Translations under genes and position numbers: made by a program
Source of the DNA: YC2-FULL-38-9 sp964629635
GTDB lineage: Bacteria; Patescibacteriota; Microgenomatia; UBA1406; GWC2-37-13
Length of the DNA stretch: 64,000 nucleotides
Assembly: GCA_964629635.1 (NCBI GenBank)
Contig: CAZVQS010000001.1
Coordinates: 372,001 to 436,000, forward strand
Direction of reading: 5' to 3'
Shown here: piece by piece, positions 16,054 through 23,676 of the stretch
Layout of the letters: each line of letters opens with the position of its first letter
How positions within the stretch are numbered: the stretch's first letter is position 1
The notes under the pieces: generated by a model
Database searches by the model: none
Told to the model about the DNA's origin: nothing
Seen by the model: the letters and a program-made list of their open reading frames with translations, nothing else

Positions 16054-16920
16054 ATGGATCCGAAAACCAAATACCCCAACCCGCCCTTTCCGCCCCAGAA
16101 ACAGAAACCTCACGGCAAGGAATCGAAAATGATCCCCAAACCGGACTATGGGGAAAACTCCTACCGCGGTTCAGGCAAACTCAAGGGCAAGACCGCGCTC
16201 ATCACCGGAGCGGACAGCGGTATCGGCCGGGCAGTCGCGTTTGCGTTCAGCCGCGAAGGCGCAAGCGTTGCGATAGCGTATTACTCATCTGACTCGGATG
16301 CAAAGGAGACGCTTGCGGCGGTCAAGGGAAGCGCAACCGCATCCTTTCTCCTGAAGGGGGACGTATCGCAGGAATCCTTCTGCAAAGAAGCGGTGGAAAA
16401 AACCATAAGCGAACTTGGCAAAATCGACATTCTCGTGAATAACGCCGCGATACAAACCGCTTATGAAGACGTGGTGAATATTCCGGCTTCCGACATTGAT
16501 TTGACTTTCAGAACAAACATATACTCCATGTTTTACCTGAGCCAGGCCGCAATCCCGCACATGAAGCCGGGAAGCGTAATAATCAATACCGCATCGATCC
16601 AGGCGTATAAGCCGTCCTCCCAACTGCTTCCTTACGCGGTGACGAAAGGAGCGATCGTTACCTTCACAAAGGGGCTTGCCCACGCGGTTGCTGACCGCGG
16701 AATCAGGGTGAATGCGGTTGCTCCCGGTCCCGTCTGGACCCCTCTTATACCGTCCTCCTTCGATGAGAAAAAAAATTCGGGATTCGGAGGAAACGTTCCG
16801 CTCGGACGTGCCGGACAACCGGCTGAGCTTGCGCCGGTTTATGTACTTCTCGCAAGTCCTGAGGGCAGCTATATCACCGGGCAAATATACGGAGTTACCG
16901 GAGGGGAATTCCTCATCTAG
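16054..16920 (+). CDS. Short-chain dehydrogenase/reductase, YghA-like
   Basis: 288 residues of the classical SDR fold: cofactor loop TGADSGIG (51-58), NNAAIQ, catalytic Ser in NTASIQAY, YAVTK (Tyr/Lys) and the GPVWTPLIPSS substrate loop. The Pro- and Lys-rich N-terminal extension (PNPPFPPQKQKPHGKESK) is typical of the YghA/glucose-dehydrogenase-like subgroup found in stress regulons of many bacteria. It probably uses NADP(H); the substrate is unknown. The frame is open from 15865, which overlaps the rhodanese gene and was rejected. Confidence 0.88.
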   Translation: MDPKTKYPNPPFPPQKQKPHGKESKMIPKPDYGENSYRGSGKLKGKTALITGADSGIGRAVAFAFSREGASVAIAYYSSDSDAKETLAAVKGSATASFLLKGDVSQESFCKEAVEKTISELGKIDILVNNAAIQTAYEDVVNIPASDIDLTFRTNIYSMFYLSQAAIPHMKPGSVIINTASIQAYKPSSQLLPYAVTKGAIVTFTKGLAHAVADRGIRVNAVAPGPVWTPLIPSSFDEKKNSGFGGNVPLGRAGQPAELAPVYVLLASPEGSYITGQIYGVTGGEFLI

Positions 16921-16940
16921 TATCTGATTCCGCACAGGGA

Positions 16941-18083
16941 TCAGTTCCGTTCCACCTGTTTTTTTATTTCACGGGACGCGATGCGCGTCGCCTGAATGAG
17001 ATATCTGCTTTTGGAACGGGCAACATAATCGCCCCGGTCGGTTTTTACCCGCAAGCTGGCTTCAAACAGGCTCGGTTCATGGCTTGATGAGTAAATGACA
17101 TTGACCGAAAACTCCACTTTCTGCACCCGTTTCTGTTTGCCGATCCATAACGAAGTCTCTTTCAGTTCGGCACCAAGCTGGTTCCGCTCCTGTTCGGGGA
17201 TTCTGTCGGGAACGTTGCTGATAATAATGTTCGGAAGGGACTCTCCCTTTACGCTTTCAAGAGCTGTTTTAAGCAAACCCCGCATGGATAGTACGGAGCG
17301 GGGCCGGCGAAGGTTGTCGGCAACCACCAGCGCATGGAAACGGGAATCAAGAAGCATGCGTATCGCTTCATGGGCGGTCGTCTTTTCGGAAATGATCTGA
17401 GTCAGCGGGTTCGCGTATTTCGATACCGGGTCGTCTTCCTGTATCAGGCGCCACTTTTCTTCATCAAACGAAATATGGTTTGCCGCATGGTTGGAGTCGA
17501 AACGCTGTTTGTTGGACGGGGTCTGAAAATGGGAAAGAATATCACGTTTGGTTATGATGCCGGTTGCCCTACCCTGCGGATCAACCACAATGAGGCGCGA
17601 TACCCGATGTTGTGCGAACAGCCGAAATGCATCACCCACCGTGTCTTTTTCGCGAATGGATACGGCATCAGACAGCTTGATGTCCCGGGCGATTATGTCA
17701 TAATAGCTCTTTACTTCAATCATCAACCGGAGGAGTTCTTTTGCATGGACGAGGCCTGCCACCCGCTTGTCTTCGTCAAATACCGGAATGACATATAGTT
17801 TCAGATCATACATATTCTGAAGCACATCAAACGGATCGGAGCCCTGTCTGATAAACGGAGGCGTCGTGAGGCGCGTCCTGATGAGGGTGCCGGGTTTATA
17901 TTTTCTCCTCAACAGCGCCTCATCCAGCGTAAGGAGTCCGCGCAATCGTCCGGATTCATAGGCAAACAGGGGGACGTGGGAGCTTTTGAACCGTTCGATG
18001 GTGCTTGAAACCCGCTGCATGGGATCGCAGACGAGTTCAACGGGAATAGGATGCACGGGAAGGTAGGCTCTGGATCCGTTCAT
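16941..18083 (-). CDS. Four-CBS protein with a C-terminal hibernation-factor-like domain
   Basis: 380 residues. Four CBS motifs form two Bateman modules (about 8-120 and 130-275), for example LYVIPVFDEDKRVAGLVH, HRVSRLIVVDPQGRATGIIT and FHALVVADNLRRPRSVLS. The last 100 residues (LPNIIISNVPDRIP ... ATRIASREIKKQV) have the beta-strand and helix pattern of the HPF/RaiA (S30AE) ribosome hibernation fold. CBS pairs bind adenine nucleotides, so this may be an energy-sensing ribosome factor; the fusion call is by eye only. The start overlaps the preceding gene's stop by 4 nt. Confidence 0.75.
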   Translation of the reverse strand: MNGSRAYLPVHPIPVELVCDPMQRVSSTIERFKSSHVPLFAYESGRLRGLLTLDEALLRRKYKPGTLIRTRLTTPPFIRQGSDPFDVLQNMYDLKLYVIPVFDEDKRVAGLVHAKELLRLMIEVKSYYDIIARDIKLSDAVSIREKDTVGDAFRLFAQHRVSRLIVVDPQGRATGIITKRDILSHFQTPSNKQRFDSNHAANHISFDEEKWRLIQEDDPVSKYANPLTQIISEKTTAHEAIRMLLDSRFHALVVADNLRRPRSVLSMRGLLKTALESVKGESLPNIIISNVPDRIPEQERNQLGAELKETSLWIGKQKRVQKVEFSVNVIYSSSHEPSLFEASLRVKTDRGDYVARSKSRYLIQATRIASREIKKQVERN

Positions 18084-18385
18084 GGGGAGTTCTCCTCCTT
18101 TCCTCCGTTGCGTTTTCCGAACCGGTAGGATAGGGACGGATCGCCCTGCGCAGCTTTATCGTACATAAACGTCAAACCCTGCGATTCGAAAATCTCGAAG
18201 AACTCCTTCCACGAAATGTCCGACCCTTTTTTTAAATCGCTCAGCATTTCTTCGTCTCCGGGTCCGGGAAAATCGATCCTGATTCCGGGCGTGTCCGGAA
18301 CGCCGGGCGCTTCAATTTTCTGCGGCTTCCCGCCATGGGTTGCTGTCCACTGCGCGATTTCCTCATGGTCGACTGTGGTATCCAT
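18080..18385 (-). CDS. Small conserved hypothetical protein upstream of the CBS gene
   Basis: 101 residues, soluble and acidic. It shows IAQWTATHGGKPQKIEA, IRIDFPG and SWKEFFEIFESQGLTFMYDK, the pattern of a conserved family (HGG...G-I-R-I-D-F... W-x-x-F-F-x-x-F-E) found in many environmental bacteria without a known role. It overlaps the CBS-protein start by 4 nt, so the two are made together. A -10 TAACAT (18398-18393) ends 7 nt before ATG 18385; ATG 18394 is an alternative overlapping that box. Confidence 0.65.
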   Translation of the reverse strand: MDTTVDHEEIAQWTATHGGKPQKIEAPGVPDTPGIRIDFPGPGDEEMLSDLKKGSDISWKEFFEIFESQGLTFMYDKAAQGDPSLSYRFGKRNGGKEENSP

Positions 18386-18538
18386 CGGACTCATGTTAAT
18401 CCGGCAAAAACAAAAAAAGAAGGTCCGCGGTAACAGAAGCGGGTAAGAAAGTCATAACACCGATACTTTACGGTCCTATATGCCCCTTTTTACACCGGGA
18501 TGGTATAAAAAGAAGGATTACAATTTTTTATTTTGTAT

Positions 18539-18545
18539 AAGGAGG
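18539..18545 (+). promoter_or_regulatory. Strong Shine-Dalgarno sequence before the stress-protein gene
   Basis: AAGGAGG, 5 nt before ATG 18551. It fixes the start (the frame is open from 18533) and is unusual here because most genes have none. Possible -10 TACAAT at 18519-18524. Confidence 0.75.
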
Positions 18546-18550
18546 ATCAT

Positions 18551-19054
18551 ATGAAAACCATGGTGTTGGGAATATTCAGGGACAGTAAAGCGGCTGGCGC
18601 GGCGGTGGCGGAGTTAAAGGAAAACGGGTTTACCAAAGACGTTTCCGTCCTTGCGTACAATAAAAACAAAGAGCAGCCCATGGCCGCCTCAGTCAAGCAG
18701 GATATGACGGAGGGCATGACAACGGGCGGAGTGGTCGGAGCTATAGCCGGAGCGCTTGCCGCGCTTTTCAGCGGTATTTCGGCGGTAGTCGTTCCGGGCA
18801 TTGGCGTGGTAGTGGGCGGCCCGCTGGCCGCGCTTCTGGGGGTGACCGGCGGAGCGGCGGGACTGCTTGCCGGCGGGGTGGTGGGTGCATTGGTCGATTT
18901 GGGTATTCCGGCGGAAACGGCGAAGCTCTATGAGGAGGGGATAAAAAAAGGGCAGGTGCTGGTCGGGGTGACCGCTCCGGAGGAGCGCCTCGGCGAGGCA
19001 CGGTCCATCCTGAACAAACATAACGTCCAGGATATCAGGCTGATTGAAAAATAA
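18551..19054 (+). CDS. General stress protein 17M (YflT)-like protein with glycine-zipper core
   Basis: 167 residues. The N-terminal part, MVLGIFRDSKAAGAAVAELKENGF, is the YflT/GSP17M alpha-beta domain. The centre (about 60-125) is a long Gly/Ala/Val stretch of glycine-zipper type, probably inserted in the membrane, and the C-terminus (GQVLVGVTAPEERLGEARSIL) repeats the alpha-beta pattern. In Bacillus such proteins belong to the general stress response. The strong Shine-Dalgarno sequence suggests high expression. Confidence 0.78.
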   Translation: MKTMVLGIFRDSKAAGAAVAELKENGFTKDVSVLAYNKNKEQPMAASVKQDMTEGMTTGGVVGAIAGALAALFSGISAVVVPGIGVVVGGPLAALLGVTGGAAGLLAGGVVGALVDLGIPAETAKLYEEGIKKGQVLVGVTAPEERLGEARSILNKHNVQDIRLIEK

Positions 19055-19060
19055 GGACGT

Positions 19061-19482
19061 ATGAAAAAGCCATAATCAGCGATATCGACGGGACGCTTGC
19101 GCATATCGGCGATCGGGATCCTTTTAATCCCCAGACGGTAGAGGACGACCTCCTGAACGATCCGGTCGCAAACATTCTCCATGTATATTCCCGGCAGAAG
19201 GAATTCCCCATAGAGATAATACTCATTACCGGCCGGTATGAAAAATACCGGCTCCAGACCGAAATGTGGCTGCGCAAACACGATATCAAAAACCACCGTC
19301 TCTTCATGCGGGAAGACGGCGACAGGCGCAAAGATATCGTATTCAAGAAGGAGATTTATCACGAGTTCCTGAAAGACGCTTATGACGTCATTTTCGTACT
19401 GGAGGACCGCGACCGGACGGTGCATATGTGGAGGAAGGAAATCGGTCTCACCTGCCTGCAGGTCGACTACGGCGATTTTTGA
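19061..19482 (+). CDS. HAD/polynucleotide-kinase-type phosphatase with a frameshift at codon 3
   Basis: The downstream frame encodes AIISDIDGTLAHIGDRDPF (HAD motif I, nucleophile Asp), ILITGRYEKYR (motif II, Thr) and VFVLEDRDRTVHMW (motif IV), as in the 3'-phosphatase half of T4 Pnkp. It has no ATG, GTG or TTG at its beginning. ATG 19061 reads ATG AAA AAG CCA TAA in another frame. A -1 shift on the A run after codon 3 gives the expected start MKKAIISDIDGTL (140 residues). Either one A is missing from the A5 run (mutation or assembly error) or the shift is programmed. AAGGA precedes the ATG. Confidence 0.7.
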
Positions 19483-19505
19483 CAAGATCGCAAGCCTCAT
19501 ATATC
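19479..19505 (+). promoter_or_regulatory. Possible promoter of the 19513 gene
   Basis: TTGACA (19479-19484) overlapping the previous stop codon, 15-nt spacer, TATATC (19500-19505), 7 nt before ATG 19513. The spacer is short. Confidence 0.45.
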
Positions 19506-19512
19506 CTATGGT

Positions 19513-19995
19513 ATGGGGAAAGAAAAGATTTGCATATCCAAGCAGTCCATCTTCATGCTGATAATCGGCGTCATATCCATATCTTTTTCCCTGTATACCA
19601 ACACGTTTGCCGCAAAAAACAAACAGATCCTCGGCACCAAGGCCGAAGTCCACAAGGACGCGACCGTGCAATGGACGTTTGAACGGGTGCGCAGGGATGG
19701 AGCGGATCATATCCGCGCGCAACGCATCCCGGAGCTTGATATGGCTACGCTCGTTTACATAGACAATGAGGACCAGGTGCGCATAGAGAAAATGGGACTG
19801 GAGCTGGATGACACGGGCGGGCGGGGGTACCTGCTGCCGATAGCGGGAATGAAGAAATTCGCGTTCGGTGACAAACAGACAGTTGCAGAAAACATGCGGA
19901 TTGCGGATTCGCTCAAGGGCTCGTTTGCCGTATCGGGCGAACGTCTTGGTTCCGGCTACACTCCATGGGTTTTTAACCTTCGGGAGAATCCGTAA
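19513..19995 (+). CDS. Signal-anchored exported protein, unknown
   Basis: 160 residues. After a short basic N-terminus comes a hydrophobic segment (about 13-32) ending TNTFAAKNKQI, which could be a signal peptide or anchor. The rest is soluble and beta-rich (ATVQWTFERVRRDGADHI, LVYIDNEDQVRIEKMGLEL, RGYLLPIAGMKKFAFGD). No family recognised. It converges on the next gene with 3 nt between stops. Confidence 0.6.
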   Translation: MGKEKICISKQSIFMLIIGVISISFSLYTNTFAAKNKQILGTKAEVHKDATVQWTFERVRRDGADHIRAQRIPELDMATLVYIDNEDQVRIEKMGLELDDTGGRGYLLPIAGMKKFAFGDKQTVAENMRIADSLKGSFAVSGERLGSGYTPWVFNLRENP

Positions 19996-19998
19996 ACT

Positions 19999-20541
19999 TC
20001 ACGGATCAATGTACTCATGATAGGAGCTGTCCCGCGTCCGGAAATAAGTGGTTCCGGATGGATGGGGATATACGGCGACCGGATCCAGGTCCGCGAAGGA
20101 GCGCAGGTATGTGCTTACCAGATCAGGTGTCACGATTGCGACCAGGCCGATACCGGGGCGGGCCCTGAGGAACTTCCGGTATTTTGCGGGCATCGCGGGT
20201 GAGGCCAGATTGAGGTGGAGGGTCCACAGTATAGTCGTAAGTTCGGGAATTCCCTGCAGAAGCGCTTCCGCTGTAATACCGGTGAATATACCATCCGTTA
20301 TCTGACCGTCTTCATCCGGCGTGAGGCGCGAAGGACCCAGGGGGACATTGAAATCATTGAGCATGTACGCATGGGGGTCGTTCAGAACGCCGGTAATGCA
20401 TGCGGGTAATTCCGCAGGAACGGTAACGCTTCCATACGAAATGGGAACAACAACGGGTTGTTTCGGGACTCTCCCTGCAATATCAGCGATCGCCTTGACG
20501 CTGTTATAAGTCAGGGGAACCTGGGCTTTTTCAGGATCCAT
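19999..20541 (-). CDS. Hypothetical soluble protein
   Basis: 180 residues without membrane segments or signal peptide. It is rich in Pro, Leu and Thr with several short conserved-looking turns (PVVVPISYGSVTVP, LNDFNVPLGPSRLTPDEDGQ, ELTTILWTLHLNLASPAMPA). No known family was recognised, and no catalytic motif is evident. The start at ATG 20541 has no clear -10 or Shine-Dalgarno sequence nearby and is uncertain. Confidence 0.5.
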   Translation of the reverse strand: MDPEKAQVPLTYNSVKAIADIAGRVPKQPVVVPISYGSVTVPAELPACITGVLNDPHAYMLNDFNVPLGPSRLTPDEDGQITDGIFTGITAEALLQGIPELTTILWTLHLNLASPAMPAKYRKFLRARPGIGLVAIVTPDLVSTYLRSFADLDPVAVYPHPSGTTYFRTRDSSYHEYIDP

Positions 20542-20572
20542 GGAACGGAATTCGGCGGGAAGTATCAGGGCG

Positions 20573-21001
20573 TTATTGCACGATAAGGGTGCCTACCTGT
20601 CCGTTTGCCCGATGCTGTCCAACTGAACAATAATATTCAAACGACCCTTTTTTGTCCGCGGTGAATTCGACGGTGCCGGTGTTGCCGTTCTGGATGATGG
20701 GCATTTTCACGCCCAGCTCATCGATATTGAAGTCATGCATCATGCTGACGGAATTCATTACGATGCGGACTTTCTCACCCTGTTTTACCGTGATTTCGTT
20801 CGGTTTGTAGTAAAAGGAACCCGCTTCCACATCTACGATCTTGACTTCCTCGGTTGGGGCGGCGGAGGGCTCGGGGGCGGCCGCGTTTGTCGGCGTTTGG
20901 GAGCCGGACCGGTTCTGCTCCACAGACCTGTTTGAAGTCGCGAAAGCCAGACCGATGCCGATGACCGCAAGAATGAGTATTCCGATAAGTACTTGTTTCA
21001 T
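20573..21001 (-). CDS. Membrane-anchored cupredoxin
   Basis: 142 residues: signal anchor (4-21), Pro/Ala/Ser linker (about 30-52), then a single cupredoxin domain. Copper ligands are H89 (MMHDF), C125 and H130 (YYCSVGQH). The usual axial Met (HxxxGM) is replaced by Gln135 in ANGQVG, as in stellacyanin-like sites, which lowers the redox potential in known cases. It probably acts in extracytoplasmic electron transfer or copper binding. A 13-bp palindrome sits just upstream. Confidence 0.85.
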   Translation of the reverse strand: MKQVLIGILILAVIGIGLAFATSNRSVEQNRSGSQTPTNAAAPEPSAAPTEEVKIVDVEAGSFYYKPNEITVKQGEKVRIVMNSVSMMHDFNIDELGVKMPIIQNGNTGTVEFTADKKGSFEYYCSVGQHRANGQVGTLIVQ

Positions 21002-21009
21002 AAAACTAA

Positions 21010-21022
21010 TACTAATTTAGTA
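21010..21022. promoter_or_regulatory. Operator-like palindrome before the cupredoxin gene
   Basis: TACTAATTTAGTA, two 6-bp arms around one T, 9-21 nt before ATG 21001. It overlaps the likely -10 (TAGTAT on the minus strand). The shape is like BlaI/CopY-type operators, so it might answer to copper; that is inference. Confidence 0.5.
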
Positions 21023-21085
21023 ATAGAAACATTGTCTCAGGCGGTATGTAAGAAATCAACATGAAACAACCCCTGACCGCTCCGC

Positions 21086-21091
21086 TATAAT
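21086..21091 (+). promoter_or_regulatory. -10 box of the S51 peptidase gene
   Basis: TATAAT 6 nt before ATG 21098; predicted leaderless. Confidence 0.6.
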
Positions 21092-21097
21092 GAGCGT

Positions 21098-21724
21098 ATG
21101 AAAATAATCTATAGCGGCGGATACAACAACAAGGAGGAATCTAGCATCCGCAGCTCTTTCATCCATACGTACCGGCCAGCTATATGCCGTGCTGCGGCAG
21201 GCGGCAGGCGTATCGGGTTCGTAACGCTGGCAAAGCCGGATGGATATTTTGACCAACTCATACATCCGCTGTACGGCAATGAGATTGAAATCATCGATTC
21301 GAAAAACGCCGCATCCGCAAAGTGGGGAATGTATGATGGATTGTTTCTGTTCGGAGGGGACAGTATTCCTCTTGTTGAAGGATTGCGCCGGGGCGGATTC
21401 GCCCTTGATACCCTGAAGCCGGATGCGGTAGTGCTGGGAGACAGCGCCGGATCATACGTGCTGTCCTCTTATTTCTATAAATCCCCCCGGGGAGCATTGC
21501 GGGGAATAGAGGTGTCATTCCATGAAGGGTTAAATCCTGGCGTGCGCATGATAACAGTCGCGCATAAAAACAATCCTGTTTTCTGCAACGAACTCCTTGT
21601 TGCGAAAGTCAACGCCTTTGCCGCGCAGAAAGTTCTTCGTGTGCTTGTCCTTGCGGAAAATGAGCAGAAAACGCTTGCGGGAGGAGAATACGTACCGGTT
21701 TTGCCCGAAACGCTGTTTATCTGA
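21098..21724 (+). CDS. Peptidase S51-like protein (dipeptidase E/cyanophycinase family)
   Basis: 208 residues with the class I glutamine-amidotransferase-like fold. LFLFGGDSIPLVEGL is the family loop, and VVLGDSAGSYVLS holds the nucleophile Ser116. ITVAHKNNP may supply the His. S51 enzymes cleave Asp-Xaa dipeptides or cyanophycin, but this member is short and its substrate cannot be told. It converges with the MerR gene; a strong hairpin (21742-21765) lies between them. Confidence 0.78.
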   Translation: MKIIYSGGYNNKEESSIRSSFIHTYRPAICRAAAGGRRIGFVTLAKPDGYFDQLIHPLYGNEIEIIDSKNAASAKWGMYDGLFLFGGDSIPLVEGLRRGGFALDTLKPDAVVLGDSAGSYVLSSYFYKSPRGALRGIEVSFHEGLNPGVRMITVAHKNNPVFCNELLVAKVNAFAAQKVLRVLVLAENEQKTLAGGEYVPVLPETLFI

Positions 21725-21741
21725 TCCGTCGCAGTGTTCCA

Positions 21742-21765
21742 TCCCGCGCGGTGCACCGCGTGGGA
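21742..21765. terminator. Hairpin between convergent genes
   Basis: A 10-bp stem, TCCCGCGCGG / CCGCGTGGGA (one G-T pair), with loop TGCA. Placed 18 nt after one stop and 15 nt after the other. There is no T run on either side, so it is only a possible bidirectional terminator. Confidence 0.45.
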
Positions 21766-21779
21766 CGGGATCCCGCTCA

Positions 21780-22535
21780 TCACGACTTTTTGTGCATATC
21801 GCAGTAGTGGGCTATCGCATCTCTCATGAACACCGCAAGTCCCTTGCGGAACCGGTCATAATAGGCGGTGAACCGTTTGTCGTCCACATACATCTGGCCG
21901 ATGCCGCGATATACGTCAAGCGGACAGTCGTAAAACCGGTTGATGCTGTCGTAATGTTTCTGGATGAGCGCCTGGACTTTTTCGCTTTTGATATCTTCAT
22001 CCATCACGCCGGTCAGAATTTTCGTGAAATCCTCCCCGCGCTTTTTTTCTTTCTCATAATCCTCCTTCGTCCAGTGCTTTGTCCGCTCCATGGATTGGCG
22101 GTACGCTTCCGTATGTCCCCAGCGCCGTTTCGCTTCCTCCATATATTCCTTCATTTTCGCGTCATCAAATGATGCGAACAGGTCGTCGTTTTTCATATAA
22201 TCACCTCCTTTCATGGTCCGGATCGTTTTTTCAATGGTAACGATCAATTTCGCAAGCCGTTCCTTTTTCATGAGGAGCATATTCCTTTGTTCGGAGAGCG
22301 CAGCCGCCATATCAAACCCGGGCGCCTTCATGAGTTCGGCTATTTCGCGAAGCGGAAAATCAAGCTCCCGGAAAAACAGTATCTGCTGGAGCCGGAGGAG
22401 TTCCCTTTCCTCATAGTGGCGGTATCCGTTCTCCTTGATGAAGGAGGGCTTCAGCAGTCCGATCTGGTCATAATAACGGAGTGTGCGCACGCTGATGCCG
22501 GCGAGTTTCGCCAATCCGCTTACGGTGTATGTCAT
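21780..22535 (-). CDS. MerR-family activator of the TipA type
   Basis: 251 residues. N-terminal MerR winged helix MTYTVSGLAKLAGISVRTLR, then YYDQIGLLKPSF and RLQQILFFRELDFPLREI; coiled-coil dimer helix to about 110; C-terminal TipAS drug-binding domain (114-251; for example HYDSINRFYDCPLDVYRGIGQMYV). TipA proteins bind peptide antibiotics and activate their own gene. The start at 22535 is set by TATAAT 6 nt upstream; 22553 is the longest frame. A perfect Shine-Dalgarno sequence before Met114 (22196) predicts a separate TipAS-like product of 138 residues. Confidence 0.88.
   Translation of the reverse strand: MTYTVSGLAKLAGISVRTLRYYDQIGLLKPSFIKENGYRHYEERELLRLQQILFFRELDFPLREIAELMKAPGFDMAAALSEQRNMLLMKKERLAKLIVTIEKTIRTMKGGDYMKNDDLFASFDDAKMKEYMEEAKRRWGHTEAYRQSMERTKHWTKEDYEKEKKRGEDFTKILTGVMDEDIKSEKVQALIQKHYDSINRFYDCPLDVYRGIGQMYVDDKRFTAYYDRFRKGLAVFMRDAIAHYCDMHKKS
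22201..22211 (-). promoter_or_regulatory. Internal Shine-Dalgarno sequence for a TipAS-like short product
   Basis: AAAGGAGGTGA read on the minus strand, 4 nt before the in-frame ATG at 22196; GGAGG lies 7 nt from it. Almost fully complementary to the 16S rRNA tail. Such a site inside a gene, at the exact domain boundary, points to internal initiation. Confidence 0.75.
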
Positions 22536-22541
22536 GGAGGG

Positions 22542-22572
22542 ATTATAAACCATTACGCAACGTAAGTGTCAA
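22542..22572 (-). promoter_or_regulatory. MerR-type promoter with 19-nt spacer and operator
   Basis: Read on the minus strand: TTGACA (22572-22567), 19-nt spacer, TATAAT (22547-22542). In the spacer lies the perfect dyad TTACG-N3-CGTAA (22553-22565). A long 19-nt spacer with a dyad is the mark of promoters activated by MerR proteins. The -10 ends 6 nt before ATG 22535. Confidence 0.8.
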
Positions 22573-22612
22573 GGGGTATCCTATCCTTTACTTTTATCTT
22601 ACAATGGGATCG

Positions 22613-22618
22613 TACACT
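22613..22618 (+). promoter_or_regulatory. -10 box of the 22627 hydrolase
   Basis: TACACT 8 nt before ATG 22627; another box, TACAAT, lies at 22600-22605. Confidence 0.5.
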
Positions 22619-22626
22619 CTTCTTCT

Positions 22627-23667
22627 ATGAAATACTTTGCCTATATCGGTCTTGCGCTTGCGGGAATATTCGTGTCATGGCTCGCATACGGATCATTCCG
22701 AAGTCATGTTCCGGAAACGGAAGAGAGAAAGAACATGGAAATTATCAAAACCGCCAAACCCCACGAGCTGTCGATTGAGGCACTGCGGAAGGGAACCTAT
22801 CCGGGAAGCGAAATCACGGTAGAAAAAGAACTCGAAAAGGCTGCCAATTATCGAAGGTACTACGTCTCCTACCGGTCCGAAGGGTTGAAAATATACGCGC
22901 TTCTGACGGTGCCTGACGGCGACAAGCCCCCGGCGGGATGGCCGGTCATCATATTCAACCACGGATACATTCCGCCCAGCCAGTACCGGACAACCGAACG
23001 GTATATCGCATATGTTGACGGATTTGCCCGCAGCGGTTACATGGTGCTGCGGCCGGATTACCGCGGACACGACGCATCCGAAGGGGAGGCGGTGGGTGCG
23101 TATGGCTCCAACGCCTATGCAATCGACGTATTGAACGCCGCCGCATCGATGAAGAGACATGGGCAGGCGGATCCGAAACGGATCGGCATGTGGGGGCATT
23201 CTTTAGGCGGCTTCATTACCCTTCGCGCCATGGTGACCGATCCGGATATCAAAGCGGGCGTCATTTGGGCGGGGGTTGTCGGATCGTACCCGGATCTCAT
23301 AAACCGGTGGCGCAGAAGGCCGACAAATACCGTACCCTTTCCGTCCGGCGCATCGGGCTGGCGCCAGCGGTTAATCGCGTCTTACGGTACTCCCGAAGGA
23401 AACCCCGCGTTTTGGAACGCCCTTTCGGCAAACGCATATCTTAGTGATGTGTCCGGGCCTATACAGCTCCATCACGGAACCGGCGACACGTCCGTGCCTG
23501 TTGAGTTTTCCGAAAAGCTTCAACAGGAACTGGAACGCGAAAATAAGACGAGCCAATTGTACACCTATGAGGGTGACGACCACAACCTTTCCGCGAATTT
23601 TGATACCGCAATGGTGCGTTCGGTGGAGTTTTTCGACCGCTATCTCAAAGATGCGCCTTCCCTATAG
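22627..23667 (+). CDS. Exported alpha/beta hydrolase, prolyl-oligopeptidase-like (paralogue 2)
   Basis: 346 residues. Signal anchor (4-20), then the same domain as the protein at 13763-14776: IIFNHGYIPP, YRGHDASEGEA, nucleophile elbow GMWGHSLGG, Asp in HHGTGDTSVP and His in GDDHNL. Long stretches are shared with paralogue 1 (NYRRY, YxLLTVPD, GYI.P, IKAGVIWAGVVGSY/IRSGVFWAGVVGSF). A complete catalytic triad. Probable extracytoplasmic esterase or peptidase; substrate unknown. Followed closely by another hydrolase-fold gene. Confidence 0.82.
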   Translation: MKYFAYIGLALAGIFVSWLAYGSFRSHVPETEERKNMEIIKTAKPHELSIEALRKGTYPGSEITVEKELEKAANYRRYYVSYRSEGLKIYALLTVPDGDKPPAGWPVIIFNHGYIPPSQYRTTERYIAYVDGFARSGYMVLRPDYRGHDASEGEAVGAYGSNAYAIDVLNAAASMKRHGQADPKRIGMWGHSLGGFITLRAMVTDPDIKAGVIWAGVVGSYPDLINRWRRRPTNTVPFPSGASGWRQRLIASYGTPEGNPAFWNALSANAYLSDVSGPIQLHHGTGDTSVPVEFSEKLQQELERENKTSQLYTYEGDDHNLSANFDTAMVRSVEFFDRYLKDAPSL

Positions 23668-23676
23668 AATAAGCGT

